A stretch of 64,000 bases of DNA from Pigmentiphaga sp. H8 (GTDB lineage: Bacteria > Pseudomonadota > Gammaproteobacteria > Burkholderiales > Burkholderiaceae_B). Below, piece after piece: positions 37,200 to 45,536 of this stretch. The stretch spans positions 2,666,001-2,730,000 of the forward strand of contig NZ_CP033966.1 in assembly GCF_003854895.1 (NCBI RefSeq). Reading direction: 5' to 3'. The translations under genes were made by a program, and so were the position numbers. The stretch's first letter is position 1; each line of letters begins with the position of its first letter. Under the pieces are notes generated by a model that was not told where the DNA came from, made no database searches, and saw only the letters and a program-made list of their open reading frames with translations.

Positions 37200-38362
37200 G
37201 CCCGGGTCTCCTGGTTCAAGGTGCCGCGGATTTCATCGCCATGCTCGCCCAGCGCGGGCGGGGTGCGCCGTATCGGCGGCGATAGTCCGTCCAGCCGGAC
37301 CGGCGACGCGAAGGTGCGCGTTTCGCGCCCGCCGGGCAGACGCAGTCCGCGCACCCAATCCATGTGTTCGACCTGGGGATCGGCCAGCGCCGAGGCATAG
37401 TCGTTGATGCGGGCATGGGGGACGCCGGCCTGCCGGAAGACGTCGATCCAATGATCCACGCCGTGCAGCGCGAAGCGGGTCTCCAGCAGGTCCTTCAGCG
37501 CCACCTGGTTGCGCGCCCGGTCCAGGATGGTGCCGAAGCGCGGGTCGTGCGCCAGTTCGGGCAGCTCGACGGCGCGCACCACCGCGCGCCACAGATTGTC
37601 GTTGCCGGCCGCGATCGCGAAATGGCCGTCCGCGGCGCGATAGGCCTGGTAGGGGGCGTTGCGGGGGTGGGCCGAGCCCAGTTTGCGCGGATTCACGCCG
37701 GTGCCGAAATATTCGCTGGTCTGCAGCGCGCCAATGGCGAGCGTGCAGCCGAACATGGGAATGTCCAGGTGCGCGCCACGGCCGGTCCGGACCGCCTTCA
37801 GCAACGACGAGGCCACGGTGAAGGCCGCGTACAGGCCCGACGAGAAGTCGGAGATCGGGACGCCGCACTTGACCGGCGCGTCCGAATCGCCGGTCACGCT
37901 CATCACGCCGGCGGCCGCCTGCATGGTCAGGTCGAAGCCGCCTTCCTGGGCGCGCGGACCGCTTTGTCCGTAGGCGGAGATCGAGCAATAGACCAGGGCC
38001 GGGTTGCGTGCCGACAGCGCGGCGTAGCCCAGCCCCAGGCGGTCCATGACGCCGGGCCGGTTGTTTTCGATCAGGACGTCGGCCCGGTCCACCAGCGACC
38101 GGGCGGTGGCGAGGTCGGCGGGATCCTTCAGGTCCAGCACCACCGAGCGCTTGTTGCGGTTCAACGAGGCGAAGTTCTCGCTGTATCCCTCGTTCAGCGG
38201 CGGCCAGGCGCGCATCGCGTCGCCCCCGGGCGCCTCCACCTTGACGACCTCGGCGCCCAGGTCGGCCAGCAGCATGCCGCAGAACGGGCCGGCCGCGATC
38301 GAGCAGAACTCGATGACGGTGATGCCGGCCAACGGCAGTTCGCGGGGTTCGATGTCGCTCAT
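37196..38362 (-). CDS. class III (CaiB/BaiF) CoA-transferase
   Basis: 388 residues. Family III features: GITVIEFCSIAAGPFCGMLLADLGAEVVKVE, NRNKRSVVLDLKD, a likely catalytic aspartate D172 in VPISDFSSGLYAA, and NAPYQAYRAADGHFAIAAGND. It moves CoA between acids. It is the first gene of the minus-strand cluster and divergent from an IclR regulator. Next to a thiol dioxygenase it may activate a sulfinate such as 3-sulfinopropionate, as the class III enzyme of Variovorax/Advenella does (inference). Confidence 0.88.
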   Translation of the reverse strand: MSDIEPRELPLAGITVIEFCSIAAGPFCGMLLADLGAEVVKVEAPGGDAMRAWPPLNEGYSENFASLNRNKRSVVLDLKDPADLATARSLVDRADVLIENNRPGVMDRLGLGYAALSARNPALVYCSISAYGQSGPRAQEGGFDLTMQAAAGVMSVTGDSDAPVKCGVPISDFSSGLYAAFTVASSLLKAVRTGRGAHLDIPMFGCTLAIGALQTSEYFGTGVNPRKLGSAHPRNAPYQAYRAADGHFAIAAGNDNLWRAVVRAVELPELAHDPRFGTILDRARNQVALKDLLETRFALHGVDHWIDVFRQAGVPHARINDYASALADPQVEHMDWVRGLRLPGGRETRTFASPVRLDGLSPPIRRTPPALGEHGDEIRGTLNQETRA

Positions 38363-38424
38363 GAGGGCTATGTCTCCTTGTCGAGTTGGAGAGAGCTTAT
38401 GGGCGTTCTCAGAAGAGGTACAAC

Positions 38425-38443
38425 TGTTCTAGAATATGGAACA
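38425..38443. promoter_or_regulatory. candidate IclR operator between CoA-transferase and IclR genes
   Basis: TGTTC-9-GAACA dyad containing the inner palindrome TTCTAGAA (38427-38434), in the 99-base divergent promoter region, 19 bases upstream of the iclR-type ATG. The position suits control of both directions. Inferred from symmetry only. Confidence 0.45.
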
Positions 38444-38461
38444 ATCTAACGAGATACCGCC

Positions 38462-39244
38462 ATGAACAACACCTTGCTCAAGGGGCTGGCCGTCATCGAA
38501 TTGCTGGCGCGCAGCCAGGGCGCGATGGGGGTCACCGACATCGCGCGCGCGCTGGGCCTGCCCAAGAGCAACGCGCACCGGCTGTTGCAGGCGCTGGCCG
38601 GGCAGCGCTACGTGATCCGCCACGAAGGGGGTTCGTACAGCATCTCGATCAAGCTGTGGGAACTGGGTTCGGCGGCCTTGTCGGGGTTCGACCTGCGCCG
38701 CCATGCCGAAGGCGTCATGGACGCCCTCATGGACGCCACCGGCGAGTCCGTGCACCTGTCGGTCCTGGACCAGAAGGAGGTCGTCTACGTCCACAAGGTC
38801 GAAAGCCTGAATCCGGTCCGGGCCTATTCGCAGATAGGCGGGCGCGCGGCCGCCCACTGCGTGGCGACGGGCAAGGCGATGATCGCGTTTCGCACCCAGC
38901 AGTGGCTGGCGGCGATGTCCCAGGAGCTGACCGCCTACACGCCCCATACCATCGTCGATCCGGCCGCCTTCACGGCCGAGATGGCGCAGATCCGCAAGCG
39001 CGGCTATGCCGTCAATCGCTGCGAGTGGCGCGAGGCGGTCAGCGGCGTGGCGGCGCCGATACGCGACGGCATGGGCCACGTCATCGCGGCCATCGGCGTC
39101 TCCGGGCCCGACGCCAGGTTCAAGCCGCGACGGCTGCGCGAGTTCTCCGAGCGCGTGCTGCTGGCCGCCCGCGAGCTGTCGGAGGGACTGTCGGGCGGGC
39201 CGCATCACGGCCTGTCCCACGTGGCCAGCGCCTGGCGGCCCTAG
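38462..39244 (+). CDS. IclR-family transcriptional regulator
   Basis: 260 residues. Winged helix at about 1-65 (LLKGLAVIELLARSQGAMGVTDIARALGLPKSNAHRLLQAL). A ligand-binding GAF-like domain follows (VHLSVLDQKEVVYVHKVES, GGRAAAHCVATGKAMIAF, RGYAVNRCEWREAVSGVAAPIRD). Divergent from the CoA-transferase/thiol-dioxygenase operon, which it most likely controls. Confidence 0.92.
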   Translation: MNNTLLKGLAVIELLARSQGAMGVTDIARALGLPKSNAHRLLQALAGQRYVIRHEGGSYSISIKLWELGSAALSGFDLRRHAEGVMDALMDATGESVHLSVLDQKEVVYVHKVESLNPVRAYSQIGGRAAAHCVATGKAMIAFRTQQWLAAMSQELTAYTPHTIVDPAAFTAEMAQIRKRGYAVNRCEWREAVSGVAAPIRDGMGHVIAAIGVSGPDARFKPRRLREFSERVLLAARELSEGLSGGPHHGLSHVASAWRP

Positions 39245-39262
39245 CGTCCCCGCGTTCGGCGT

Positions 39263-40132
39263 TCAGCCGGCACTGCCGGCCCAGTGGCCGCTGATCAGGC
39301 CGTCCGGCCGCTGCCGGGCCTGGATGCGGGCGCTGTCGGCCCAGGCGTCGCGCCTGACCTGGAGTCCGGCATAGATGCCGTAGCCCGCGCCGCAACCGAT
39401 GTCGCCCCCGGCCTCGACGCCTTCGCCGGCGCGGATCGCGCCCTGGGCCAGGATGTCGCCCAGGGCCTTGATGCCCCATGCCGACTCGATGTGATTGCCG
39501 GCCGTGACGTTGCCCCCGGCCAGGATGCCCTGGACGGCCACCAGGTCGTGCCCGGCGCTGATGTCGGTGCCCGCCTTGATGCCGCGGCCGCTGCGCAGCG
39601 CGTGGCCGGCCTGGATGCCGCCGTCGGCCTGGAGCATGAGCCCGGCCACGATGTCGCCGCCGGCCTGGATGTCCCACTTGGCGCGGCAGTGTCCGCCCGC
39701 GTCGAGCTGGGTGGCCGCTTCGATGCCCCAGCCGGCCGAGACGTCGCCGCCGGCCCGGATGTGGCCGCCGCTGGCCAGGTTGCCCGCCGCCTCGATGTCG
39801 CTGCCGGCCACGATGGCGGTGCCGGCCCGTATGCCGCCGCCGGTGCAGAGATGGCGGCCGGCGCGCACCAGGGTGTCGACATTGATGCCGCTGCGGACCT
39901 CGAGCGTGCCCGCGAACACGATGGCGTGGGCATCCACGGTATCCAGTCGCAGGACCGTGTCCACCGGCCCGAACTGGTCCAGCAGCCAGCACGCATCGTC
40001 GACCCGGCCGTCGGCCACCAGGGCATCCAGGATGGTTTGATAGTCTCCGTGTCCGTTATGGTCGCGGATGAACCAGCGGTAGCCGCCGGTGCAGGGGTTC
40101 TTGGCTTTGACGAATTGCTTGGTGAGTTCCAT
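39263..40132 (-). CDS. hexapeptide-period beta-solenoid repeat protein of unknown function
   Basis: 289 residues from the ATG at 40132 (MELTKQFVKAKNPCTGGYRWF); an ATG 11 codons earlier is possible. Residues up to about 100 form a non-repetitive domain. From about residue 100 to 260 the sequence has an uninterrupted six-residue period of the form I-x-A-G-x-D (IRAGTA IVAGSD IEAAGN and so on), some 25 units with no break, which predicts a long beta-helix. There is no signal peptide or membrane segment. It resembles bactofilin- or DUF342-like solenoids only in general pattern. Solitary gene, function not assigned. Confidence 0.7.
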   Translation of the reverse strand: MELTKQFVKAKNPCTGGYRWFIRDHNGHGDYQTILDALVADGRVDDACWLLDQFGPVDTVLRLDTVDAHAIVFAGTLEVRSGINVDTLVRAGRHLCTGGGIRAGTAIVAGSDIEAAGNLASGGHIRAGGDVSAGWGIEAATQLDAGGHCRAKWDIQAGGDIVAGLMLQADGGIQAGHALRSGRGIKAGTDISAGHDLVAVQGILAGGNVTAGNHIESAWGIKALGDILAQGAIRAGEGVEAGGDIGCGAGYGIYAGLQVRRDAWADSARIQARQRPDGLISGHWAGSAG

Positions 40133-40587
40133 GGTGCCATCCAGGCTGAACGAACGAGCCGGCACGCGCGCGCGAAGGGCGGCGACGTGTCGAGGCGGTG
40201 CCGCGGCGCGGCCATGGGGGCGCGCGCCGGTCGGCGTCCGAAGGGGCGGGAGCGGCGCACGGCGCCGCGAGGCCTGGAGTTAGCCCGGTTTGGACCGGGC
40301 GTAGGCGCAACGGGCGGCGGCTTCCTGCGCGTCGAGGAAGGTGGCGCGCAGCGGCCTGGAGAATCCTGAAGGCGCGAAATCGCCGTGCATGGCCGTACCT
40401 GGCGCAAAGCACCATAGGCGCAGCCCCGTCGGCAGGGGGCCCGGCGGAATCAGGCGGGCGATCTGGGCGGACAACACGGTATCGTCGTGGCAAGGGTTCC
40501 GGCCATCCCGGGCCCGGCGGAGCGGGGAAGGATGGCCGACGCGCGGGATGCTACCAGTTATGGGGAATGCGTCAAGTCGGCGGCGTT
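40133..40587. other. intergenic region between the repeat protein and ligD
   Basis: 455 bases, very G+C-rich, no recognised gene. A small minus-strand frame at 40280-40390 would encode 36 residues (MHGDFAPSGFSRPLRATFLD...), with no convincing ribosome-binding site; support is weak. A hairpin GCCCGGT-TTGG-ACCGGGC covers its last codons. The promoter of the repeat-protein gene is presumably in the 40133-40260 part, but no clear element was seen. Confidence 0.4.
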
Positions 40588-43008
40588 TCAGGCGTCTTCG
40601 CCCGGATCGAAATCCAGGCGCCGCATGGCGTCCGCCAGCGAGATCCGCGACCGTTCGTAGTCGGCCCAGGGCGTGTTGCCCGTGGCCAGCCGGTCGCCCA
40701 GGGTGTGCAGCGTCCAATGGGCCGAACCCGACAAGTCGTCCAGTTCCTCCCAGGCCACCGGCACCGACACGGCCAGCCCCGGCCGGGCGCGCACCGACCA
40801 GGCCGATACCGTGGTGGCGCCGAAGCCGTTGCGCAGGTAGTCGATGAAGATCCTGCCGACCCGGTTCTTCGGCCCGCTCTTGGCCACGAAATGGCTGGGC
40901 AGGGTCTGCGCCAGGTGCTGGACGATGGCGCGCGAGAAGGCTTTGACGGTGTCCCAATCGTATTGCGGCCGCAGCGGCACGATGATGTGCATGCCCTTGC
41001 CGCCGCTGGTCTTCAGGAAGGCGGGCAGCCCCAGCTCTTGCAGGAAGGCATGCACGAGCTGAGTGCCTTCGCGGATGCGCGGCCAGTCCACGCCTTCGCC
41101 CGGGTCCAGGTCGAAGGTCATGCGGTCGGGCGTGCCGATGGCATCGTCCGTGCCGTTCCAGGTGTGCAGTTCGATGGTGTTCATCTGCGCCGCGGACAAC
41201 AGGCCCTGCGGGTCGTCGATCTTCATCAGCGGCGGATGGCCGGGATCGATCTCGCGCGGCAGCCGGACCACGCCGGGCAGCGCGGCGCGGTCGGCATGCT
41301 TCTGGAAGAAGAGTTCCCCGCCCACCCCGTCGGGCGCCCGCACCAGAGCCACGGGCCGGTTCTTCAGGTGCGGCAGCAGCAAGGGGGCCATGGCCGCGTA
41401 GCACTGGACCAGTTGCAGCTTGGTGATGCCGCTCTGCTTGTCGATCACGCGTCCCGGATGCGTCACGCGGAAAGAGGCGGGCAGGCCGTTGCTTTGCATG
41501 GTGTCGGACTCCTTGGGCGGCGCGGCCGCCTGTTCGCGGGTGACGGCGCCGGCGGGCTTGTCCGTGCGCAGCCCGCGGAAGACGCCCTGGCGGATGTGGC
41601 CGCCGCCGGTCCATTCGGCGAAGGAAACCTCGGCCAGCAGTTCGGGACGCACCCAGTGCGCCTTGCCCAGCCCCTTCGTGTTGCGCTCGAACGGCGAGGC
41701 GGTCGCGGCCAGTTCGTCCAGGTGCTTCTTCAGGGACAGCAGGGTGCGCTGATCGAATCCCGAGCCGACGTTGCCCGCGTAGCGCAGCCGCCCGTCCTCG
41801 TCGTGCACGCCCAGCAGCAGCGAGCCCAGTCCCGCGCGCGAGCCCTGGGGATCGGTATAGCCGCCGATGACGAATTCCTGGCGGTTCTGGCACTTGAGCT
41901 TGATCCAGTCGGTGGAGCGGCCCGAGCGGTAGCCGCCGTCCTTGCGCTTGCCGATCACGCCTTCGAAGCCCAGTTGGCAGGCCGAGGCGACCAGGTCGCG
42001 CGGCGCGGCCTCGAACGCGTCGCTGAAACGCACGCGCGCCGGGTCGGCGTCTTCCAGCAGGCTGCGCAGCGTCGTGCGCCGTTCGGCCAGCGGCAGGCGG
42101 CGCAGGTCGCGGCCGGCGTAGAAAGGCAGATCGAACAGGTAGTAGACGGCATGGCGCGCGGAGCCCGTCTCGAAAGCGTTCTGCAAGGCCTGGAAGTCGG
42201 GGATGCCGTGGTCGTCGGGCACGATGATCTCGCCGTCCAGCCAGGCGTCGGCCAGGTTCATGGCCTCGATGGCGGCGCGCAGTTCCTCCAGCTTGCGCGT
42301 CCAGTCCTTGCCGGTGCGGGTGTACAGGCGCACCTGGCCGCCTTCGATGCGGGCCAGGATCCGGTAGCCGTCGAACTTCAGTTCGTATTGCCAGTGTTCG
42401 GGATCGGGCGGCGGCGCGTTCACCAGCGTCGCCAATTGCGGTTCCAGCGTGGCGGGCAGCCTGGCGTAGGCCGGCGCCGGGGCGGACGCTTCCTCGGCAT
42501 CGGCCTCGGGACCGGTGACCGCGTAGTCGTCCTTTTCCTTGATCAACAGCCAGGCCGGCTGCTTCTCGGCCTTGCGCATCCGCACCAGCGCCCACTGGCC
42601 GTGCAGCTTGGCGCCGCGCAGCTCGAACTTGAGCTTGCCGGCCCGATAGCCCTTGCGCGGATCCTCGAGCGGAATCCAGGTCCCGGCATCCCAGATGGCG
42701 ACGTCGCCGGCGCCATAGTGGCCCTCGGGGATGCGGCCTTCGAAGCTGCCGTAGGACAGCGGGTGGTCCTCGACCTGGACCGCCATGCGCTTGACGCCAG
42801 GATCCAGGCTTGGCCCCTTGGGCACGGCCCAGCTCTTGAGCGTGCCGTCGAGTTCCAGCCGGAAGTCGTAGTGCAGGCGCCGCGCCGCATGGCGCTGGAC
42901 GACGAAGGACAGGGCGTGCGCGCCGGGCTTGCCCCCTTGGGCGGGTTCGGGCGTGTGGGCGAAATCGCGCTTGGCGCGGTAGGTCCGCAGGGCATCGTTC
43001 CTGGCCAT
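40588..43008 (-). CDS. ligD: multifunctional ATP-dependent DNA ligase D
   Basis: 806 residues with three domains in the order phosphoesterase, ligase, polymerase, as in Pseudomonas LigD. The phosphoesterase is at about 25-165 (FVVQRHAARRLHYDFRLELDG). The ligase begins near 200 with the adenylated K211 in ELKFDGYR and ends with an OB domain. The primase-like polymerase lies at about 540-800 with MTFDLDPGEG, TSGGKGMHIIVPL and FIDYLRNGFGATTVSAWSVRA. It joins double-strand breaks with Ku. The ku gene is 21 bases upstream in the same operon. Confidence 0.96.
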   Translation of the reverse strand: MARNDALRTYRAKRDFAHTPEPAQGGKPGAHALSFVVQRHAARRLHYDFRLELDGTLKSWAVPKGPSLDPGVKRMAVQVEDHPLSYGSFEGRIPEGHYGAGDVAIWDAGTWIPLEDPRKGYRAGKLKFELRGAKLHGQWALVRMRKAEKQPAWLLIKEKDDYAVTGPEADAEEASAPAPAYARLPATLEPQLATLVNAPPPDPEHWQYELKFDGYRILARIEGGQVRLYTRTGKDWTRKLEELRAAIEAMNLADAWLDGEIIVPDDHGIPDFQALQNAFETGSARHAVYYLFDLPFYAGRDLRRLPLAERRTTLRSLLEDADPARVRFSDAFEAAPRDLVASACQLGFEGVIGKRKDGGYRSGRSTDWIKLKCQNRQEFVIGGYTDPQGSRAGLGSLLLGVHDEDGRLRYAGNVGSGFDQRTLLSLKKHLDELAATASPFERNTKGLGKAHWVRPELLAEVSFAEWTGGGHIRQGVFRGLRTDKPAGAVTREQAAAPPKESDTMQSNGLPASFRVTHPGRVIDKQSGITKLQLVQCYAAMAPLLLPHLKNRPVALVRAPDGVGGELFFQKHADRAALPGVVRLPREIDPGHPPLMKIDDPQGLLSAAQMNTIELHTWNGTDDAIGTPDRMTFDLDPGEGVDWPRIREGTQLVHAFLQELGLPAFLKTSGGKGMHIIVPLRPQYDWDTVKAFSRAIVQHLAQTLPSHFVAKSGPKNRVGRIFIDYLRNGFGATTVSAWSVRARPGLAVSVPVAWEELDDLSGSAHWTLHTLGDRLATGNTPWADYERSRISLADAMRRLDFDPGEDA

Positions 43009-43029
43009 GTCGGGCTCCGGTGGCCGAGG

Positions 43030-43896
43030 TCAGGCGCTGCGCCGGGACTTGCCGCCGCGGCCGTGCCCGCCGCCGGCGCCCGTGCCGCCCTTGTGCTTGT
43101 CCAGGCTGCGCTTGAGCAGTTCCGTCAGATCCACGATGTCGGCGGTGGGGCGGGCTTCCTCCATGGACTCGATGGAGGTGACGGCCTGGGTTTCATCGGC
43201 TTCGATCTTGGTCTGCACCAGTTGCAGGATCTTCTCCTTGAACTCGTCGTGGAACTGCTGCGGATCCCAATCGCCCGCCATGTCCTCGATCAACTGGACG
43301 GCCATCTTGATCTCGCGCGCCGAGATGCCTTCGGCGTGGCTGCCTTCCTCGGGCAGGTCGAGGTTTTCCCACGACCGGATCTCGTCGCCCCAGCGCAGCA
43401 GGTTCAGGACCAGGCCGGGCCCGGCGGGAATCAGCGCGGCCAGGTGCTGCTTGGTCTGGATGACCACGCGCGCCACGCCTATCCGCCCGGTCTTGAACAG
43501 CGCCTCGCGCAGCAGCGCGTAGACCTTGGCACCCTTGCCCAGGGGTGCCAGGTAATAGGGGCGTTCGAGATAGATGAACGGAATGGCGTCGGCCGCCACG
43601 AAGGTCTCGATCTCTATGGTTTGCGTGGACTCGGGATAGGCGGCGCGGATCTCGTCGTCGGACAGCACGACGTAGCGGCCGTCTTCATAAGCGATGCCCT
43701 TGACGATGTTCTCGCGCGCGATCTCGCGGCCGGTGCGCTTGTTGACGCGCTTGTAGCCCACCGGGTCCATGCTGCGCTTGTCCAGCCAGTCGAAGTCCAG
43801 GTCGTTTTCCTGGGTGGCGGTGTACAGCGCCACCGGAATGTGGACCAGGCCGAAACTGATGGCGCCTTTCCAGAGTGTGCGTGCCGTGGTGGCCAT
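43030..43896 (-). CDS. ku: non-homologous end-joining protein Ku
   Basis: 288 residues, the bacterial homodimeric Ku. Starts MATTARTLWKGAISFGLVHIPVALYTATQ, with the conserved DKRSMDPVGYKRVNKRTGREI and the C-terminal region rich in Lys/Gly/Arg (KHKGGTGAGGGHGRGGKSRRSA), which helps recruit LigD and bind DNA. It binds DNA ends and recruits LigD. First gene of the ku-ligD operon. Confidence 0.96.
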   Translation of the reverse strand: MATTARTLWKGAISFGLVHIPVALYTATQENDLDFDWLDKRSMDPVGYKRVNKRTGREIARENIVKGIAYEDGRYVVLSDDEIRAAYPESTQTIEIETFVAADAIPFIYLERPYYLAPLGKGAKVYALLREALFKTGRIGVARVVIQTKQHLAALIPAGPGLVLNLLRWGDEIRSWENLDLPEEGSHAEGISAREIKMAVQLIEDMAGDWDPQQFHDEFKEKILQLVQTKIEADETQAVTSIESMEEARPTADIVDLTELLKRSLDKHKGGTGAGGGHGRGGKSRRSA

Positions 43897-44066
43897 GGCC
43901 GTTCCCCTTGTGGTGCGGAATCGTCACGTCCAGCATATCCGAGCCCGGGGCCGGAGGCGGTGAAAATCCTGGGCGAACTGGTAGCAGAGTGTTATCGGGC
44001 GGCCCAGGGGCGCGGGGCAGGGCGTCCGCCCGCTGGACGTATACTTTCGTCTTTTGCCCGACCGTA

Positions 44067-45161
44067 ATGAACGTCCGCGAATACTATGAACGAGCCCTGG
44101 CCGAGCGCGGGTTCGCCCCGGATTCGGCCCAGCGTGCCGCCATCGAGCGCCTGCAGCGCTATTACGATGATTGGGTGGAGTTCAAGTCGCTGCGTTCCAA
44201 TGCCCTGAAGCGCCTGTTGAACCGGCCGGGCGTGCCGCGCGGCGTCTACATGTGGGGCGGCGTCGGGCGCGGCAAGAGCTTCCTGATGGACGCCTTCTAT
44301 GCCACGGTGCCGGTCCAGCGCAAGACGCGGCTGCATTTCCACGAGTTCATGCGCGGCGTGCATCGCGAGCTGGACGAGGTCAAGGGCATGGCCGATCCGC
44401 TGGACGAGGTGGCGCGCCGCATCTCGCGCCGCTACCGGCTGATCTGCTTCGACGAGTTCCACGTCTCGGACGTGGCCGACGCCATGATCCTGTACCGGCT
44501 GCTGCTGGCGCTGTTCGCCAACGGGACGTCGTTCGTGATGACGTCCAACTACGAACCCTCGACGCTGTACCCCGACGGCCTGCATCGCGACCGCATCCTG
44601 CCGGCCATCGCGCTGATCCAGGAAAAAATGGACGTGATGAACGTCGATTCCGGCGTGGACTATCGCCGGCGGGCGCTGGAGCAGGTCGAGATCTACCACA
44701 ATCCGCTGGGTCCGGAGGCGGACGAGGCGCTGGAGAAGGCCTTCGCCGCGCTGGCCGACACCCCGCCCATCGAGCCGCCGGTGCTGTCGGTCGAGAACCG
44801 GCAGATCAAGGCCCGCAAGCTGAGCGGGACGGTGGTGTGGTTCGACTTCGCGACGCTGTGCGGCGGGCCGCGGTCGCAGAACGACTACCTGGAACTGGCC
44901 AGCCGTTTCCACGCGGTGATCCTGTCGGACGTGCCCAGCATGGGACCGCGGCAGGCGTCCGAAGCCCGGCGCTTTACCTGGCTGGTGGACGTGTTCTACG
45001 ACCACAAGATCAAGCTGATCATGTCGGCGGCCTGCGAGCCCGAGGAGCTTTACACCGAGGGTGCGCTGGCCAACGAGTTCCACCGGACGGTGTCGCGCTT
45101 GCTGGAGATGCAGTCCCGGGAATACCTGGATGCCGAGCGGCGGGAGACGGTGCTCTTGTAG
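44067..45161 (+). CDS. zapE: cell-division ATPase ZapE (AFG1-like)
   Basis: 364 residues from the ATG at 44067 (MNVREYYERALAERGFAPDSAQ). Walker A GGVGRGKSFLMD near residue 65, Walker B ICFDEFHVSDVADAMIL, and the sensor region FVMTSNYEPSTLYPDGL. ZapE associates with the Z-ring and modulates FtsZ. A TATACT sequence at 44040-44045 could be the -10 element. It ends 15 bases from the convergent small gene of the hyu cluster. Confidence 0.92.
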   Translation: MNVREYYERALAERGFAPDSAQRAAIERLQRYYDDWVEFKSLRSNALKRLLNRPGVPRGVYMWGGVGRGKSFLMDAFYATVPVQRKTRLHFHEFMRGVHRELDEVKGMADPLDEVARRISRRYRLICFDEFHVSDVADAMILYRLLLALFANGTSFVMTSNYEPSTLYPDGLHRDRILPAIALIQEKMDVMNVDSGVDYRRRALEQVEIYHNPLGPEADEALEKAFAALADTPPIEPPVLSVENRQIKARKLSGTVVWFDFATLCGGPRSQNDYLELASRFHAVILSDVPSMGPRQASEARRFTWLVDVFYDHKIKLIMSAACEPEELYTEGALANEFHRTVSRLLEMQSREYLDAERRETVLL

Positions 45162-45176
45162 CCGCCCGGAGCCGGT

Positions 45177-45536
45177 TCAATGTCCGGCTTCCAGTGATCC
45201 CAGCGAGGACTCGAGCCCGTCGAGCAGGTTGGCGGCGCTCTCGGGAAGCGCCGGGTCGCGGGCCAGCGACTGCAACAGCAGGAGCAGGCTGCCCGCCGTT
45301 GCCGCTTCATAGCCCGCATGCGCGAAATGCGGATCGAGCGACCCGTCGCGCGCATATTTCCCGTGCAGGAAATCGAGCAGGTCGATCTCGAAGTCGGCAA
45401 CGGTGACGTTGCCGATGCCCATCACGCACGAGCACGGCCCGCCGCGCAGCGGCAGGTGGCGCTGCACCAGGCTTTGCCAGCGGCCGGCCAGGGCAACGGC
45501 CTTGAGCCGCGAGGAGGTGGCGCGCGGCGTGCTCAC
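45177..45536 (-). CDS. small hypothetical protein at the end of the hyu operon
   Basis: 119 residues starting with GTG at 45536, which overlaps the TGA of the Bug gene (GTGA); this coupling fixes the start. It begins MSTPRATSSRLKAVALAGRW. A short RGGPCSCVMG motif with C-x-C is the only striking feature, followed by VTVADFEIDLLDFLHGKYARDGSLDPHF and a leucine-rich helix. No signal peptide. Not recognised. As last gene of the Bug-HyuB-HyuA operon it may be an accessory to the hydantoinase-type enzyme. Confidence 0.65.
   Translation of the reverse strand: MSTPRATSSRLKAVALAGRWQSLVQRHLPLRGGPCSCVMGIGNVTVADFEIDLLDFLHGKYARDGSLDPHFAHAGYEAATAGSLLLLLQSLARDPALPESAANLLDGLESSLGSLEAGH

Noticed and set aside
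40280..40390. A 36-residue small protein on the minus strand upstream of the repeat-protein gene
   Set aside because: No convincing ribosome-binding site and very high G+C; kept only as a note in the intergenic entry.
40198..44067. A 1289-codon plus-strand open frame opposite ligD and ku
   Set aside because: ligD and ku are fully supported on the other strand by domains and catalytic residues; the opposite frame is a high-GC artefact.
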